Program-made: the position numbers and the translations under genes
Notes under the pieces: generated by a model
What the model saw: the letters and a program-made list of their open reading frames with translations, nothing else
What the model was told of the DNA's origin: nothing
Databases searched by the model: none
Part shown: one piece after another, positions 26,111 through 35,934 of the stretch
Layout of the letters: each line of letters opens with the position of its first letter
How positions within the stretch are numbered: position 1 is the first letter of the stretch
Assembly (NCBI GenBank): GCA_028456385.1
Contig: JALNQF010000277.1
Coordinates: forward strand, 1 to 55,397
Direction: 5' to 3'
DNA length: 55,397 nt
Origin: Ophiosphaerella korrae
Taxonomy: Eukaryota > Ascomycota > Dothideomycetes > Pleosporales > Phaeosphaeriaceae

Positions 26111-26383
26111 TTTTTTAAATAACCTATCCCTAAGTACACGAGACCCAAACAGCGTTATCCATCTCCAACGCTGTCGCAGATGTTATCACGAAGCACTCAC
26201 AGATGAATGGTATTTTCTTCCTACAAGATTTGCCCGTTTCGATCCAGGGGGATTCGACTTTGACGCACCACTGCCTGTACCTGAAGAACTCGAGGAGGTG
26301 CGAATGATGCTACTCGATCAGAAAAGACAAGCTATCGAAGAAGGAAGTGTACCAGAAAACGATTTAACGCCGCCTGTCTGATT
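26111..26383 (+). CDS. Probable terminal exon of an unknown gene
   Basis: An open frame without a start codon, ending TGA at 26381-26383. It encodes a Cys-Arg-rich then acidic sequence: HLQRCRRCYHEALTDEWYF and ARFDPGGFDFDAPLPVPEEL. The CxxC-like RCRRCYH suggests a possible metal site. It may be the 3' exon of the remnant immediately upstream. No family recognised. Confidence 0.35.
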
Positions 26384-26797
26384 GGTAGCTTGCCGACCCC
26401 AAGTTTGGCTGACACATACCGTGCGCTTGGCCGCTCGCGGTTACCTAGTCGTTCAGCTACTTACTAACCTCAGACCTCGCTTGAGCCTGCGGTTTTGCGA
26501 ACATCATGGCAGTCTCCATCTTGTGCTTCCTCAACACGCGGGTACTTGCGTTGTTGACGTGTAGGCGCACAATGAGTCGCCCACCTTCTTCCACAACTTT
26601 ATGCTCGTTTCCATCTAAGGTCCCAATATGAATGTCAGTATCTTCTAGAAGTGATCCTCCGTCCATCTCTACATACATTGGCGGTTTAGGTCATATTGAT
26701 CGCTGTACCCACACAATCAAGCACGGCACTACAACATGGCAAGGTATGTTCCATGCCAACCTTCAACCAATTCAGTCATTATGACGTCAATGTCTAG
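26384..26797. other. Intergenic; no supported gene
   Basis: A 73-residue minus-strand ORF (26457-26678) exists but shows no domain. A candidate intron acceptor TGTCTAG at 26791-26797 precedes the next coding exon. Confidence 0.35.
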
Positions 26798-27222
26798 GAA
26801 ACAGCTTGTACAATCTGGTCGATCAATGCGTTGTCGAGCTCTCCACTGGGAGCGACCAACCCTATACTATCTGCATCGAAGTGCCAGAGTCAGAGCAGGA
26901 CGATCCAGAGGTTATCATTTTAATTGTCAATAATGAGCGCCACAGCTGCTTCCACATAGCGATCACCTGCGCAAATGCCGATATCGAGAACGCGATGGCG
27001 GTCTGCTGTCAGGCCATCTTGTACAGGACGACGGAGAGTGACCCTAGCCTCTTCTACTCAGTTTATGACAGCCGCGCGCAGACCATCTTCTTCTGCCTCT
27101 GCGACCCGTTGAAACAAGAGTTCGAGGGCGTCTCCCGCTACTCGATGCAAGGGGAGGCAGATAGAATAACAGAGCGAGTGAAGACCTACATTGTGTCCAA
27201 TGCAGAAGTCTTGTCTCGTTGA
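26798..27222 (+). CDS. Unknown protein, main exon
   Basis: Open frame of about 140 codons with no ATG in frame before a stop at 26782, so its 5' end is probably a splice acceptor (TGTCTAG). A tiny first exon ATGGCAAG|GTATGT at 26736 is attractive but does not fit the phase by one base, so the start is unresolved. The protein is acidic with AITCANADIENAMAVCCQA and FFCLCDPLKQEFEGVSRY, and alternates hydrophobic strands like a small alpha/beta domain. No family recognised. It lies just upstream of the NLR gene on the same strand. Confidence 0.5.
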
Positions 27223-27503
27223 ACAGGAGAGTTAAGCCGAGGCATAACTAAGCTTGGATGTTGACGTGCAGGAGGATGCAATAGGCAAGCAAGGAATACT
27301 AGAATGTAGTATGCAGGAACAATAAAATTATCAACAATTTGTTCGAGAACACTGATTGAAAAAATGGATAAAGTCCATGATTGGAGCAGCGTCGGTGACT
27401 AGGCGGAGCGTAGCAGCGAGCCGAAGCGCCTGCCCGGCCGTGCCAGCCCAACGCGAAGACTCAGCCTCGTGCGCATGAATTGTGCTGCTGTGCAAAGCTC
27501 GCC

Positions 27504-29582
27504 ATGCTGCTCAACTCCCGAGCTGGTCCCACATATGACACAATGACTCTTCCCAGCGTCACCAACTTCACAGACGACGGCAACCGGGGCCTGCAGGTCG
27601 GGCACAACTCCGGCTCGATCCAAATCGCTGCACCTGGTCAGTCTCCATATCCTTCGAGCCCGCGCTGTGCTAACCGCTTGCTGTGCTAACCGCTTGCTGT
27701 CTGCTTAGAGCGCCCCGAGACTCCACCACGACCCTCATGCGTCGTGCCGTTCCGCCGTAACCCTGACTTTGTCGACCACGGCACGCTGCTCGATCGGATC
27801 CGCGAACGATGCGCGGCGCCAGCATCGCGAGTCGCGCTGGTGGGCCTCGGCGGGGTTGGGTGAGTCTAGCAGAGGGACCTTGCTAGCAGCACTCGCAATT
27901 AACAAAGACACAGCAAGTCGCAGCTAGCTATCGAGCATTGCTACCGCACCGCTGAGCGGTCGCCGCACACTTGGGTGTTCTGGGTGCACGCAAACAACAC
28001 GGCGCGACTGGAGCAGAGCTTCCGCGAGAACGCTGAGCAGGTCAAGGCCGCAAGGACCCACAGGCAGACGTGTTCAAGCTGGTGCACGACTGGCTGTGCG
28101 ATGAGAGGAACGGGCGGTGGCTGCTAGTGCTAGACAATGCAGACAATGCTGCTGTTTTGGAGAGTTCCAGGGCGCGCGATGGGAGCAACGATGGCCACGA
28201 TGCTCTCAAGCAGCACCTGTCCAGGTATCTGCCTCCTAGTAAGCACGGCTTGGTGCTTGTGATAAGTCGGACAAGACGCGCAGCATTGCAGCTCGTGGAG
28301 GACAGCGACATTATACCCCTCAAGCCTATGGACGGTGCAGCTGCGCATACACTCCTGCGTAAGAAGCTAGGAGACAAGGGCAACAGCGACGACGGCATCG
28401 CTGAGTTAGCAACGACACTAGACTACATGCCGCTCGCGCTCGTTCAGGCGGCAGCATATATTCGAGAGCGGGCGCCGCGATGCTCAGTGCAGCAGTACCT
28501 GGACGAGTACCGGCAGAGCGACAGCAGAAAAACGAGCTTGTTGAACCAGCCGGCTGTTCATCTCCGCCGCGACGAGACAGCCAGCAACTCAGTCCTGATC
28601 ACGTGGCAGATATCGTTCGACTACATACGCAGCACGCGACAGTCAGCAGCGGATCTACTGTCTCTGATGAGCTTCTTCGACCGGCAGGGCATTCAGGAAG
28701 CTCTGCTGCGTCACCCAAGCACTATAGGTGACGATCACAGGTTCGAGGACGGCATTCTTGCACTACGAGACTTCTCGTTCATTACGATTACTACAGATGC
28801 AAACACGTTTGAGATGCACAGCTTAGTTCAGCTAGCTACGCGCATTTGGCTAAAGAACGAAGATCAGCTCAACAAGTGGCGGGCACAGTTTATCTCTAAT
28901 CTCTGCGCAGAGCTACCGACAGGACAGCACAATAACTGGAAAAAGTGCCAGGCGTTTGTTTTCACACGTAAAAGGGGCGCTAGCACAACTTCCTGACGAC
29001 ACAGAGTCACTGGAAGTATGGGCGCTGTTAATGTACAAAGCAGCGTGGTGTGCATGGCAGCAGGGAAGAGCGGGCGAGGCAGAAGAGATGGCGACGGTGT
29101 CGATGGAGGTCAGGGAAGAGGCGCTTGGAGACGAGAACGCTGAGACGCTGAGCAGCATGGGGATGGTAGGGCTGGCGATGTCGCTTGGAGGCAGGTACAA
29201 AGAGGCAGACGCGATGAACAGGAAGACGCTGGCGGGGAGGGAGAAAGTGCTTGGACGTGAGCATCCTTCCACGCTGACGAGCGTATACTGTCTTGCGCAT
29301 TTGCTCGCCAAGCTCTGGCGTTACGAAGAATCTTCTGTTTTATATGACAGGGCATGCGCTGGATACAGCGCAGTACTAGGGAGCAAACATCTGACTACGC
29401 TGGCCTGCTATCAACATTATGCTGAACTGCGTGCAACACACGATCAGCATAGGCATGCTGGTTCTTCTACTGTACCAGACAGTAGCGCAGGTAAACACAT
29501 GGCCAGTTCAGATAAGCAGTCATGGTTCGCGCGCAGGCTTGCAAGACTTCGTACCAGCAGCTCGAGAACGCAGAAGCAATAG
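27504..29582 (+). pseudogene. NLR (STAND) gene: PP amyloid motif - NB-ARC - TPR, two frameshifts
   Basis: Exon 1 (27504-27636; Met at 27543 is an alternative start) encodes NRGLQVGHNSG at residues 27-37, matching the NxGxQxGxNxG core of the RHIM-related PP amyloid motif. Exon 2 is 27709-27859 and exon 3 starts at 27914; their junction completes the P-loop GLGGVGKSQLAI. Then follow Walker B (RWLLVLDNAD), the RNBS-like LVLVISRTRR, the GLPLA-type DYMPLALVQAAAY, the MHD-type FEMHSLVQLATRIW, and kinesin-light-chain-like TPRs to 29582 (HPSTLTSVYCLAHLLA). This is the PNT1-like architecture: ligand sensing by TPRs, NB-ARC switching, and amyloid templating of a cell-death partner. One base is missing near 28051 and one is extra at 28955, so the reading frame is broken twice. 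They are real lesions unless sequencing errors. No RIP signature here. Confidence 0.85.
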
Positions 29583-30044
29583 ACTCTAAGAAGTTCACGA
29601 TTTCGAATTGTGTAGTATATGCTTGCTAGCTGACCTTGCATCCGCTCAAAGCTATCGTTCCACGCTGCTCAAGTACGCTGTTTCCAAAGGCCGGTTGAAG
29701 ATCGGCAAAGCGCAGATCTCAGCTACGAGCGCACGTGAGCAAGCCTCTGTGGGCCTTGTGTTGCCAAGATCGGCTAAATTTGCACCACTTACGAAGCGAG
29801 TTCTGGGATTCATGTCGATTCAACCGGCGAAACTGCTGCGCACCATCCACAGCTTAATACGACCTCTTGAACATAGTTACGCGATGTGCAGTATCTCAAC
29901 TCTGCTTTAGGCCCACCGAGCGCGTGATGGGGGCGTACTATAACAAGCTAACAAGGCAGCGTCAGGACTTAGGATTTTAGCATCGGACAGTGACTTGTCT
30001 GGGGAACATCAACTAGAGAATGCACGCGCATCCATAAGAAGTTC
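29583..30044. other. Intergenic, 3' flank of the NLR
   Basis: A 100-codon plus-strand ORF at 29608-29910 has no recognisable domain and atypical composition; I treat it as chance. Confidence 0.35.
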
Positions 30045-30310
30045 ATGAACTCAATGTGGCGCGAGTCTGGAGGTCCGCAAGGAGAAGTGTCTCGCCACTC
30101 TGTATGTCTCGCTACGCAGTGACTGACCTTGATTAGTTAACGTTAGTTGAACCGTTTGCTGAAGAGTCACCACAGCCGTACGAGATTTGGGGTACCTGCT
30201 TCCCAGGATTTGAACAATCTCAGGTCTTTACACGACAGCGAGTAAAACTACAAGCAGCACTTGAATATTTGGTCGATGATCGTAGAGCGAGAAAGGCGAG
30301 TGAATTGTAA
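30045..30310 (+). CDS. Possible small two-exon gene, unknown
   Basis: ATG at 30045 gives 19 codons. A GTATGT...TGAC...TTAG intron (30102-30136) would join in phase to an open exon ending TAA at 30308-30310, 76 residues in all, including EIWGTCFPGFEQSQVFTRQR. The 35-bp intron is shorter than usual, which weakens the model. It could be a remnant of a larger gene. Confidence 0.25.
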
Positions 30311-30453
30311 AGTTATTTACCGATTGCTAGAAGTCCTTGTCGCACACAATATCCAAGACGCTGGGTCCATTTCACAATTTCGATTCAATGTTGATGATTA
30401 TAATGGCTTGAGCTTCCTGATTTGACACTGTAATTATGACTAACGTTACCTCC

Positions 30454-31482
30454 TTAGGATACAACTACTACGGCTGGACCAGCTATGGTACCCCGAGCAA
30501 GATCGTCAACATCTGCAAACTGCTCAGTAGTTATAGCAACGAATGTAATACCACTCAATCCTTTTGGCATTTCAGCTGTACCCCTTCCCCTCGAAGTATT
30601 TATCAATGGCGTGTACACGGGCTTATTGACTTGGTTCACCCAGCCAGCTAGGAGCTGTTTATCGCCTTGGACGACGAAGGGTATCTGAGTGGGATCCCAA
30701 GTGAATTCTTTAAATGTGTCTCCACTTGTGCTATTGGTGTTACTCGTACTATTTGCATATTGGGCCACTGTAAGTCCCGGAAGTATTGGGATTGGAAGTT
30801 GGACTGGACAAGATCCTGGGACAATGAAGGTCAACGCGACGTTATAAGCCCAAATAGCACCAATACCAGTATCGAAAGCAGCCGGGTTTGGCTGTCTCCC
30901 ATAAACGTCGCGGAAAAATGCATCATGGCGGGATTCGACTGAGAGGATCGAAGAAATCAATTTCGCAATTGAAGGATCCGAAAGTGCAAGACGTTCAGAC
31001 AAGCCAATTGTCGCTGAGATACCGACCGAGCCAATGAGGTCAGCTATCTCGAAGAATTCCTTCGCCGAGGAGACTGGAAATGAGTAATTGCAAGGTAGAA
31101 TCAAGGACACGTTGTATGTATTGAGAATAGTCGTAAGTGTCTCCAAGTGAACTTCTTCTTGCTGCTAGGACTTAGCTATAAGGCACGTTTCGCAGGTAAG
31201 TCAACTTACTGTGGCAATTCTATTCACGGTATCTAACGAATTGGTGGAATACCCTTCAGTATCCCAGACAGAGAGGTTTGCGGAGGCAGCAGAGAAGAAC
31301 GAGACTTCCAAATTCTCAAGGAATTGTGTCAGTTGCACATCTTTTGCCCCGCGGACAGATATTTTAACTAGTATAGGACTGCTTGGAAGTCCGCCGCCTG
31401 CTATCCCTGTATCCAGAAATGGAGCGCATCTGGCGAAAGCTGCGAAAGAAAGCGAGATGGTTGCAAAAGTATAAAGCAACAT
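30454..31482 (-). CDS. Ferritin-like domain (Ferritin_2) secreted protein, Rds1-type
   Basis: Two exons, 31482-31210 and 31164-30454, with a GTAAGT...CTAG intron of 45 bp; 327 residues. It starts with a signal-peptide-like stretch (MLLYTFATISLSFAAFARC), so it is probably secreted or vacuolar. The four-helix ferritin-like bundle is visible: VQLTQFLENLEVSFFSAA, then QQEEVHLETL across the splice site, then SVESRHDAFFRDVYG. Glu and His residues in the last two helices resemble the di-metal ligands of the family. Asn-rich NSTSNTNSTSGD suggests glycosylation, and the C-terminal GPAVVVVS end is typical of Rds1-like proteins. Known relatives are stress- or nutrient-responsive, and biochemical function is poorly defined. 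Confidence 0.88.
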
Positions 31483-32125
31483 TATAAAACAGTTACGTTA
31501 GGTAATAATTCTTTCAAACTTTGGAAAGGGATTCACTTATTAAATTACAAGTGTGTGAGCTTTCTACCTTTTTGAATTTATTGTTCTGCGAGGGTCCAAA
31601 AGAGGGACCCTCTGCGGTGAATCGCTAGCAAGCCCCTCAAATGTCCGGGTTCTGGGCCCATGCATTCGAACATATACCCCCATCATGCCTCGTAAGTTCA
31701 TGAGACTTACTTGACCTAATTCACACTCTTGCTGACACTTGATTAGAGTGACTATGCATTGCTACACTTATTCACCATTGTTCTTTTAAACACGAATCTT
31801 GCTTACACTTGGAACGAGCAGGTTTCTGTAATCGAAAATGGAATTTTCGTTGGCGGCAATGGCTATCCTCGTGGATATGTTTCTCGGACAACACCAGGAT
31901 CTTAGACATCTACGTAATTTTGGAAGTGTCAGCAGCTAATTACGCCAAGTCTGTGACTGGACTGGGTTATGGCTGATCAACATGGGTCACGTGACGAAGA
32001 ACACCATAACAGTGAGAATCTCAATTTCTGGAATTATCGCAAGATTTTGGCAGCAAATACCTGCCCTGAACGCCAACTGAATAGCCAGTACCCCAGGAGC
32101 AGGAGCTTACTGCGACCGCGGGGTC
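31483..32125. other. Intergenic between ferritin-like and peroxiredoxin genes
   Basis: It contains the promoter of the ferritin-like gene, with nothing specific recognised. A plus-strand ORF from 31969 is Arg/His-rich and overlaps the next candidate in another frame. Confidence 0.35.
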
Positions 32126-32398
32126 ATGGCGACACAATGGCCTCAACCGGCAACGTGGCCGACCACAATACACGAGCATGCTACACGCCTCAGCACCTAT
32201 CTTCAAGACACACTGACCTGCATCGAACGCACCAACAGCCAGCCCGTGCCCGCACACCTCGTAGAGACCATAATCCATGGCACCGTGACCTTTCATCCTA
32301 AAAGTGCAACACACACCGGACATCGGCGCAGTAAGCGCCCCGAGAATCTTTCAAACAGCAACGAAAGCGACGGCGAACGAGAATGCGCAGAGAAATAA
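32126..32398 (+). CDS. Weak candidate small protein
   Basis: 90-codon ORF, MATQWPQPATWPTTIHEHAT, followed by a helix-like RLSTYLQDTLTCIERTN. It is convergent with the peroxiredoxin gene. No domain. It competes with a 110-codon ORF in another frame, and composition alone does not settle which, if either, is used. Confidence 0.22.
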   Translation: MATQWPQPATWPTTIHEHATRLSTYLQDTLTCIERTNSQPVPAHLVETIIHGTVTFHPKSATHTGHRRSKRPENLSNSNESDGERECAEK

Positions 32399-32568
32399 AG
32401 GGGGTGTCTTCCATAGCCCTATGAGTTATTTGCTAGATCTGTCGAAGTTTTCTAAGATTGCACAGATGCTTATTACGCAAAGGACCATTGCAGGTGCAGA
32501 TGACAGCAAGGTTGAACATCTAACAGATTTGCCGGATAGTATACCCCCAGGATTCCATAGGTCTTGCG

Positions 32569-33397
32569 TCAACGTTTCAATTCTGATAAATATGATCCAA
32601 TATCATCAAGTCCTTGGAGCAATATGAGTAGTCGCTCATTGTAGGACATGTTCATCGTAGTAGAGATAGTTTCAATAGTGTTGATGGCCTCCTTGCTCGG
32701 TCTCCAGTCTGCAGGGCAGAGTACACCGTGTTTTGCTGCTGCTTGGAAAGCCTTAACGAGACGCAAAGTTTCCAATACGTTGCCTCCGACGGAAACATTG
32801 CTAAGGGTAATCTAAAATCCTATTAGCATGCACTGAAGGCTTCAGTAAGGGAGCAATTTCATATCGATTGACCTGTTGCACGATTCCCTCGTCATCTAAG
32901 ATGAACATTGCCCTACAACTCACTCCTCCTCCTTCATTAAAAACTCCATATTCATGTGCAATGCGATGTTCCGGGTCACTAAGAATTGGAAAATCGATTC
33001 CTCCAAGACCTCCATTTTCCATGGAAATATCCTGCCAATGCCATAGTGAATCCGTAGTATCAACCGAGACAAATACAATCTCACAATCCTCTTTTTTGAA
33101 TGCACGGGAGTAGTTTTGAAATGCAAAAATTTCAGCCAGACATGTAGAGTTTATTGCCATAGGGAGAAAGACAATAACCAACCATGTTGCGCCTAGGTTG
33201 GGTTTGCTAGGGTCAGCTGATGCATGTAAATAAGTATCAAGGCCCACTACTATAGAGATTTGTTACTCCATCTGAAGGATGACTAGAAACAAAAAGCTTC
33301 CCGTGATTGTTAACATACCGCGAATCAAGCTTCCGACAATTGCTTCACATTGAAACGAGGGCGCTTTGTGACCTATGCGAGCATGGACCGTACTCAT
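32569..33397 (-). CDS. Typical 2-Cys peroxiredoxin (AhpC/TSA) with altered catalytic motif
   Basis: Exons 33397-33319, 33246-32873 and 32811-32569 join in phase to 231 residues; introns are 72 and 61 bp. Peroxiredoxins reduce hydroperoxides through a peroxidatic Cys. N-terminal RIGHKAPSFQCEAIVG matches the family start. The active-site block reads PMAINSTC where the consensus is PxxxTxxC, so the conserved Thr/Ser is Asn here. The catalytic Arg context (GVSCRAMFILDDEGIV) is present. The C-terminal HGVLCPADW carries the resolving Cys, which makes it a two-Cys type. No targeting signal is obvious, so it is likely cytosolic. The Asn may reduce peroxide turnover or point to a diverged paralog. Both introns rest on phase and family alignment by eye. 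Confidence 0.85.
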
Positions 33398-33410
33398 ACT
33401 GACTGAGCTT

Positions 33411-33660
33411 TGACAATGTCTTGATATTCGAGCAAGATGAGTTAAAAATAAAGTCGTTCGTCAATCTATGCAGATTTATTAGTGAGCAGAATAGAGAGGG
33501 CTGTAAGAAAGCCTCGAATTTAACTAGACACAGCTTGAGGCGGCATCGCCTTCTCTGAAGCCTGTCTTAAACCTGTCTTAAACCTGTCTTAAACGAAAAT
33601 AAGTGAATGTATATGGTGAACGTATATAACATGGTCAGTGGATCTTGCCGGTTCGTGACA
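33411..33660 (-). mobile_element. Possible solo LTR upstream of the peroxiredoxin gene
   Basis: 250-bp block with TG...CA termini. On the minus strand it opens TGTCACGAACCGGCAAG, a common start of fungal gypsy LTRs, and ends GACATTGTCA. It lies 13 bp upstream of the peroxiredoxin ATG and would contain its promoter. No 5-bp target duplication is visible (agctt versus gtttc), so the call is tentative. Confidence 0.3.
33556..33592. repeat. 11-bp tandem repeat CCTGTCTTAAA x3
   Basis: Three head-to-tail copies of CCTGTCTTAAA inside the possible solo LTR. Confidence 0.85.
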
Positions 33661-34602
33661 GTTTCAAGGCTTGTATATAGTATTACAGGCATGTAGAGAC
33701 TTATAGCAGGTAGAGAGATATATCATGGTGTAGAATAAACTGATCGCTGCTCCGCTCAGTAAGGGGCTATTCTAGTCATATTGGGGCTGGATCCGGTGCT
33801 TTCGTCTCATCCTAGTGCATGCCTGGCAGGTAAGGCGTTAAACAATCATTTGATGCTTAAACTAGCAGCGGCTTCCTCTGGCGATGTCATATTCTACAAC
33901 AGTTTCGAATGATTTCGTCCGTGGTATTGTTCCTTCTCGGATGATTTCTTCATCGAGAAGCTATCAGAGCTGGCATACGTAAACAGCTCACCTGAGTAGC
34001 CACTATTGTGATTACCGGCCTGCGGATCTGAAATTCGACGCGGTTATATGCCATATCTTGATTTATCCACGTTCAGTCTATAAACGCTTCCACTTAGCGA
34101 AAGATTCACTCTACAGCTTTTCGAGAGTGTAGTTAGCTCCCAACGCTCTTTTCTTCTTGATATACAATGCTCCTGTGTAAGAACACTTTGTTGGTAGGAA
34201 AGAGAAAGGATGTACGTTGTCAAGACGCATGTGTGAGCCTGATGATGCAACTGACAGCGAATGGGGATTAGCGCGCGCGACTACGACAGCGTAATATTTA
34301 TAAAGAGAGGTGGTTACGCTTTTAGAAGACGGCAAAAATTATTATTTATTAACTAGCAAACTTAACGTTACCCTCCAGCAACAGCATGGAGTCCCGGTTT
34401 TGGCCCCCCTCCCGCAAGAATTTTTGGCATTCCTAGCACATTCATCTGGCAGGGCACGTACATTACCTGATTTCGGTCCATGAAGTCGTTAGAGCTATGT
34501 TCTTGTAGATAGCTATGGGGCATATGCTGTGGCTGTCCTGCAATTACTGTATGCAAACCAAACCGATCCATTGACAAAACAAACCGCATTCATTGACCCA
34601 AC
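33661..34602. other. Intergenic, no gene seen
   Basis: Short minus-strand ORFs at 34044-34335 and 34368-34589 show no domain; the latter ends 13 bp before the next start codon on the opposite strand. They are not supported as genes. Confidence 0.4.
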
Positions 34603-35430
34603 ATGCATTCCGGTATGACGATGGACTTAGATCAAAGGAGCGAGAGTAAACGTCTGCCGACATCCGACTACATGCTATTCTTCGCCGGTCCACCATTCAA
34701 ACGTCAGTTCTTACATCCAAGGAGGGAGGAAGCTGGGAAGAGCACGGAAGAAATTGAACAAAGGGTAAAGATAAACTTTCCAAAGCTATTCCAGCTACGA
34801 GATCTGGAGATGATGGATGCTTATTCAGAACGGCCATTGACGCCTTCACTATTTCTTCCGTCTGACATCCCCTACCAAGTCCAGCATGCACTCCTCGTAA
34901 CCACTCAGAATATTCTTGAGAAGTGCTGCTATGAATTTGCGCGGAAATGGTTCCCGGTCGAACTTGAAGCTGTTGGATGGAACTGTGCTGAAGCAGTAGA
35001 GCTAACGAAATGGACACGAGTTATACGTAAGCATTCGGAATGGCTGCCACGCGAAGCATTTGCGGTTGAAGGTTCATTGCCGCAATACGTACTTGCCTCA
35101 GTGCAGCTTCTTCGGCACACTGCTGTTCATCGCCTTCGGACGACCGCAAGAGGCGTGCGCAAGCTCATACGAGACGCTGTCACATTTGCAGAGGCTCTGA
35201 GGGACTCCATCTGGATACCGCAATTAAGGGACTTGCTCAGGCAAGTTGAAGCAGAGATCAGAGAGCAAGAGAATAAAGAGTATGCGCTAGATAGCGGTAT
35301 CACGGCAATACTTCAAAATCAACTGGACGGAATCGCCCCTCGATGGAACGGGTGTAATCTAGGTGACGAAATTGCGGCATTGTTTGAAATGCTGCCGATT
35401 AGAGATCTGACGGAACAGAGTCTAGAATAA
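34603..35430 (+). CDS. Conserved-looking hypothetical protein, 275 residues
   Basis: Single open exon from MHSGMTMDLDQRSESKRL to a TAA at 35428-35430. An N-terminal disordered part (to about residue 30) is followed by a largely helical protein: LFQLRDLEMMDAYSERPLTP, then CCYEFARKWFPVELEAVGWN, LRHTAVHRLRTTARGVRKLI and LRDLLRQVEAEIREQENKEY. No signal peptide, membrane segment or catalytic motif is evident. Codon usage and lack of RIP argue for a working gene. A second in-frame Met is at residue 6. I do not recognise the family. Confidence 0.75.
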   Translation: MHSGMTMDLDQRSESKRLPTSDYMLFFAGPPFKRQFLHPRREEAGKSTEEIEQRVKINFPKLFQLRDLEMMDAYSERPLTPSLFLPSDIPYQVQHALLVTTQNILEKCCYEFARKWFPVELEAVGWNCAEAVELTKWTRVIRKHSEWLPREAFAVEGSLPQYVLASVQLLRHTAVHRLRTTARGVRKLIRDAVTFAEALRDSIWIPQLRDLLRQVEAEIREQENKEYALDSGITAILQNQLDGIAPRWNGCNLGDEIAALFEMLPIRDLTEQSLE

Positions 35431-35694
35431 AGTAGTAAGATTTTGATGAGCAAATTTGCTTAGGTGTAGAGGTTTACTCGTTTCGGGCCATTTCTAAAGA
35501 AAAGGCCTGGAAATGGACCCCCCTCCAGAATTAGAACAAGGCTGGTGTATAAGTAGGACGATGACTAGAAAGATGCTATGACATTATGTTAGCCAATCTC
35601 CATTTTTTCTTTTATTGTCTCCGTTATTCCTACGGATTTTATAATCTTACTTATATTACAAGAACAATCCTTACAAGGAGTCAAGCCTACCAAA
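35431..35694. other. Intergenic
   Basis: AT-rich 3' flank and probable promoter of the next small ORF; nothing else seen. Confidence 0.4.
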
Positions 35695-35934
35695 ATGCCC
35701 CTTAGACGCGACCTCAAGTTTTTGTTTCGTAGGCGAAATTATGACTATGAGCAGGGCGGAAACAAAGCCATTAAGAGCGTGGAGCACGGCTGTTTTCGTG
35801 CCACAAGAACAATACCGAGTTTCTTTCAGAAGCATAAAGATACTCAATTCGAAAGGTCCAGGGCGCCATCTCCTGAGTCGATATCAGGTCAAGCCCCCAC
35901 GGAGGAGTCCTGTACCAGGGATGAGAAAGCCTAA
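35695..35934 (+). CDS. Candidate small basic protein
   Basis: 79 codons starting in a favourable context (caaaATGcc) downstream of a T-rich leader. The protein begins MPLRRDLKFLFRRRNYDYEQ and ends in a Ser/Pro/Glu-rich tail. An overlapping ORF in a second frame from 35741 covers much of the same bases, so coding status is unsure. No domain. Confidence 0.35.
   Translation: MPLRRDLKFLFRRRNYDYEQGGNKAIKSVEHGCFRATRTIPSFFQKHKDTQFERSRAPSPESISGQAPTEESCTRDEKA

Noticed and set aside
28042..29355. Minus-strand Ser/Leu-rich ORFs
   Set aside because: Antisense to the NB-ARC/TPR coding sequence.
29608..29910. 100-codon ORF after the NLR
   Set aside because: No domain, composition unlike neighbours, no start context; most likely chance.
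31969..32323. Overlapping ORFs on both strands
   Set aside because: Arg/His-rich or frame-shadow sequence without a domain.
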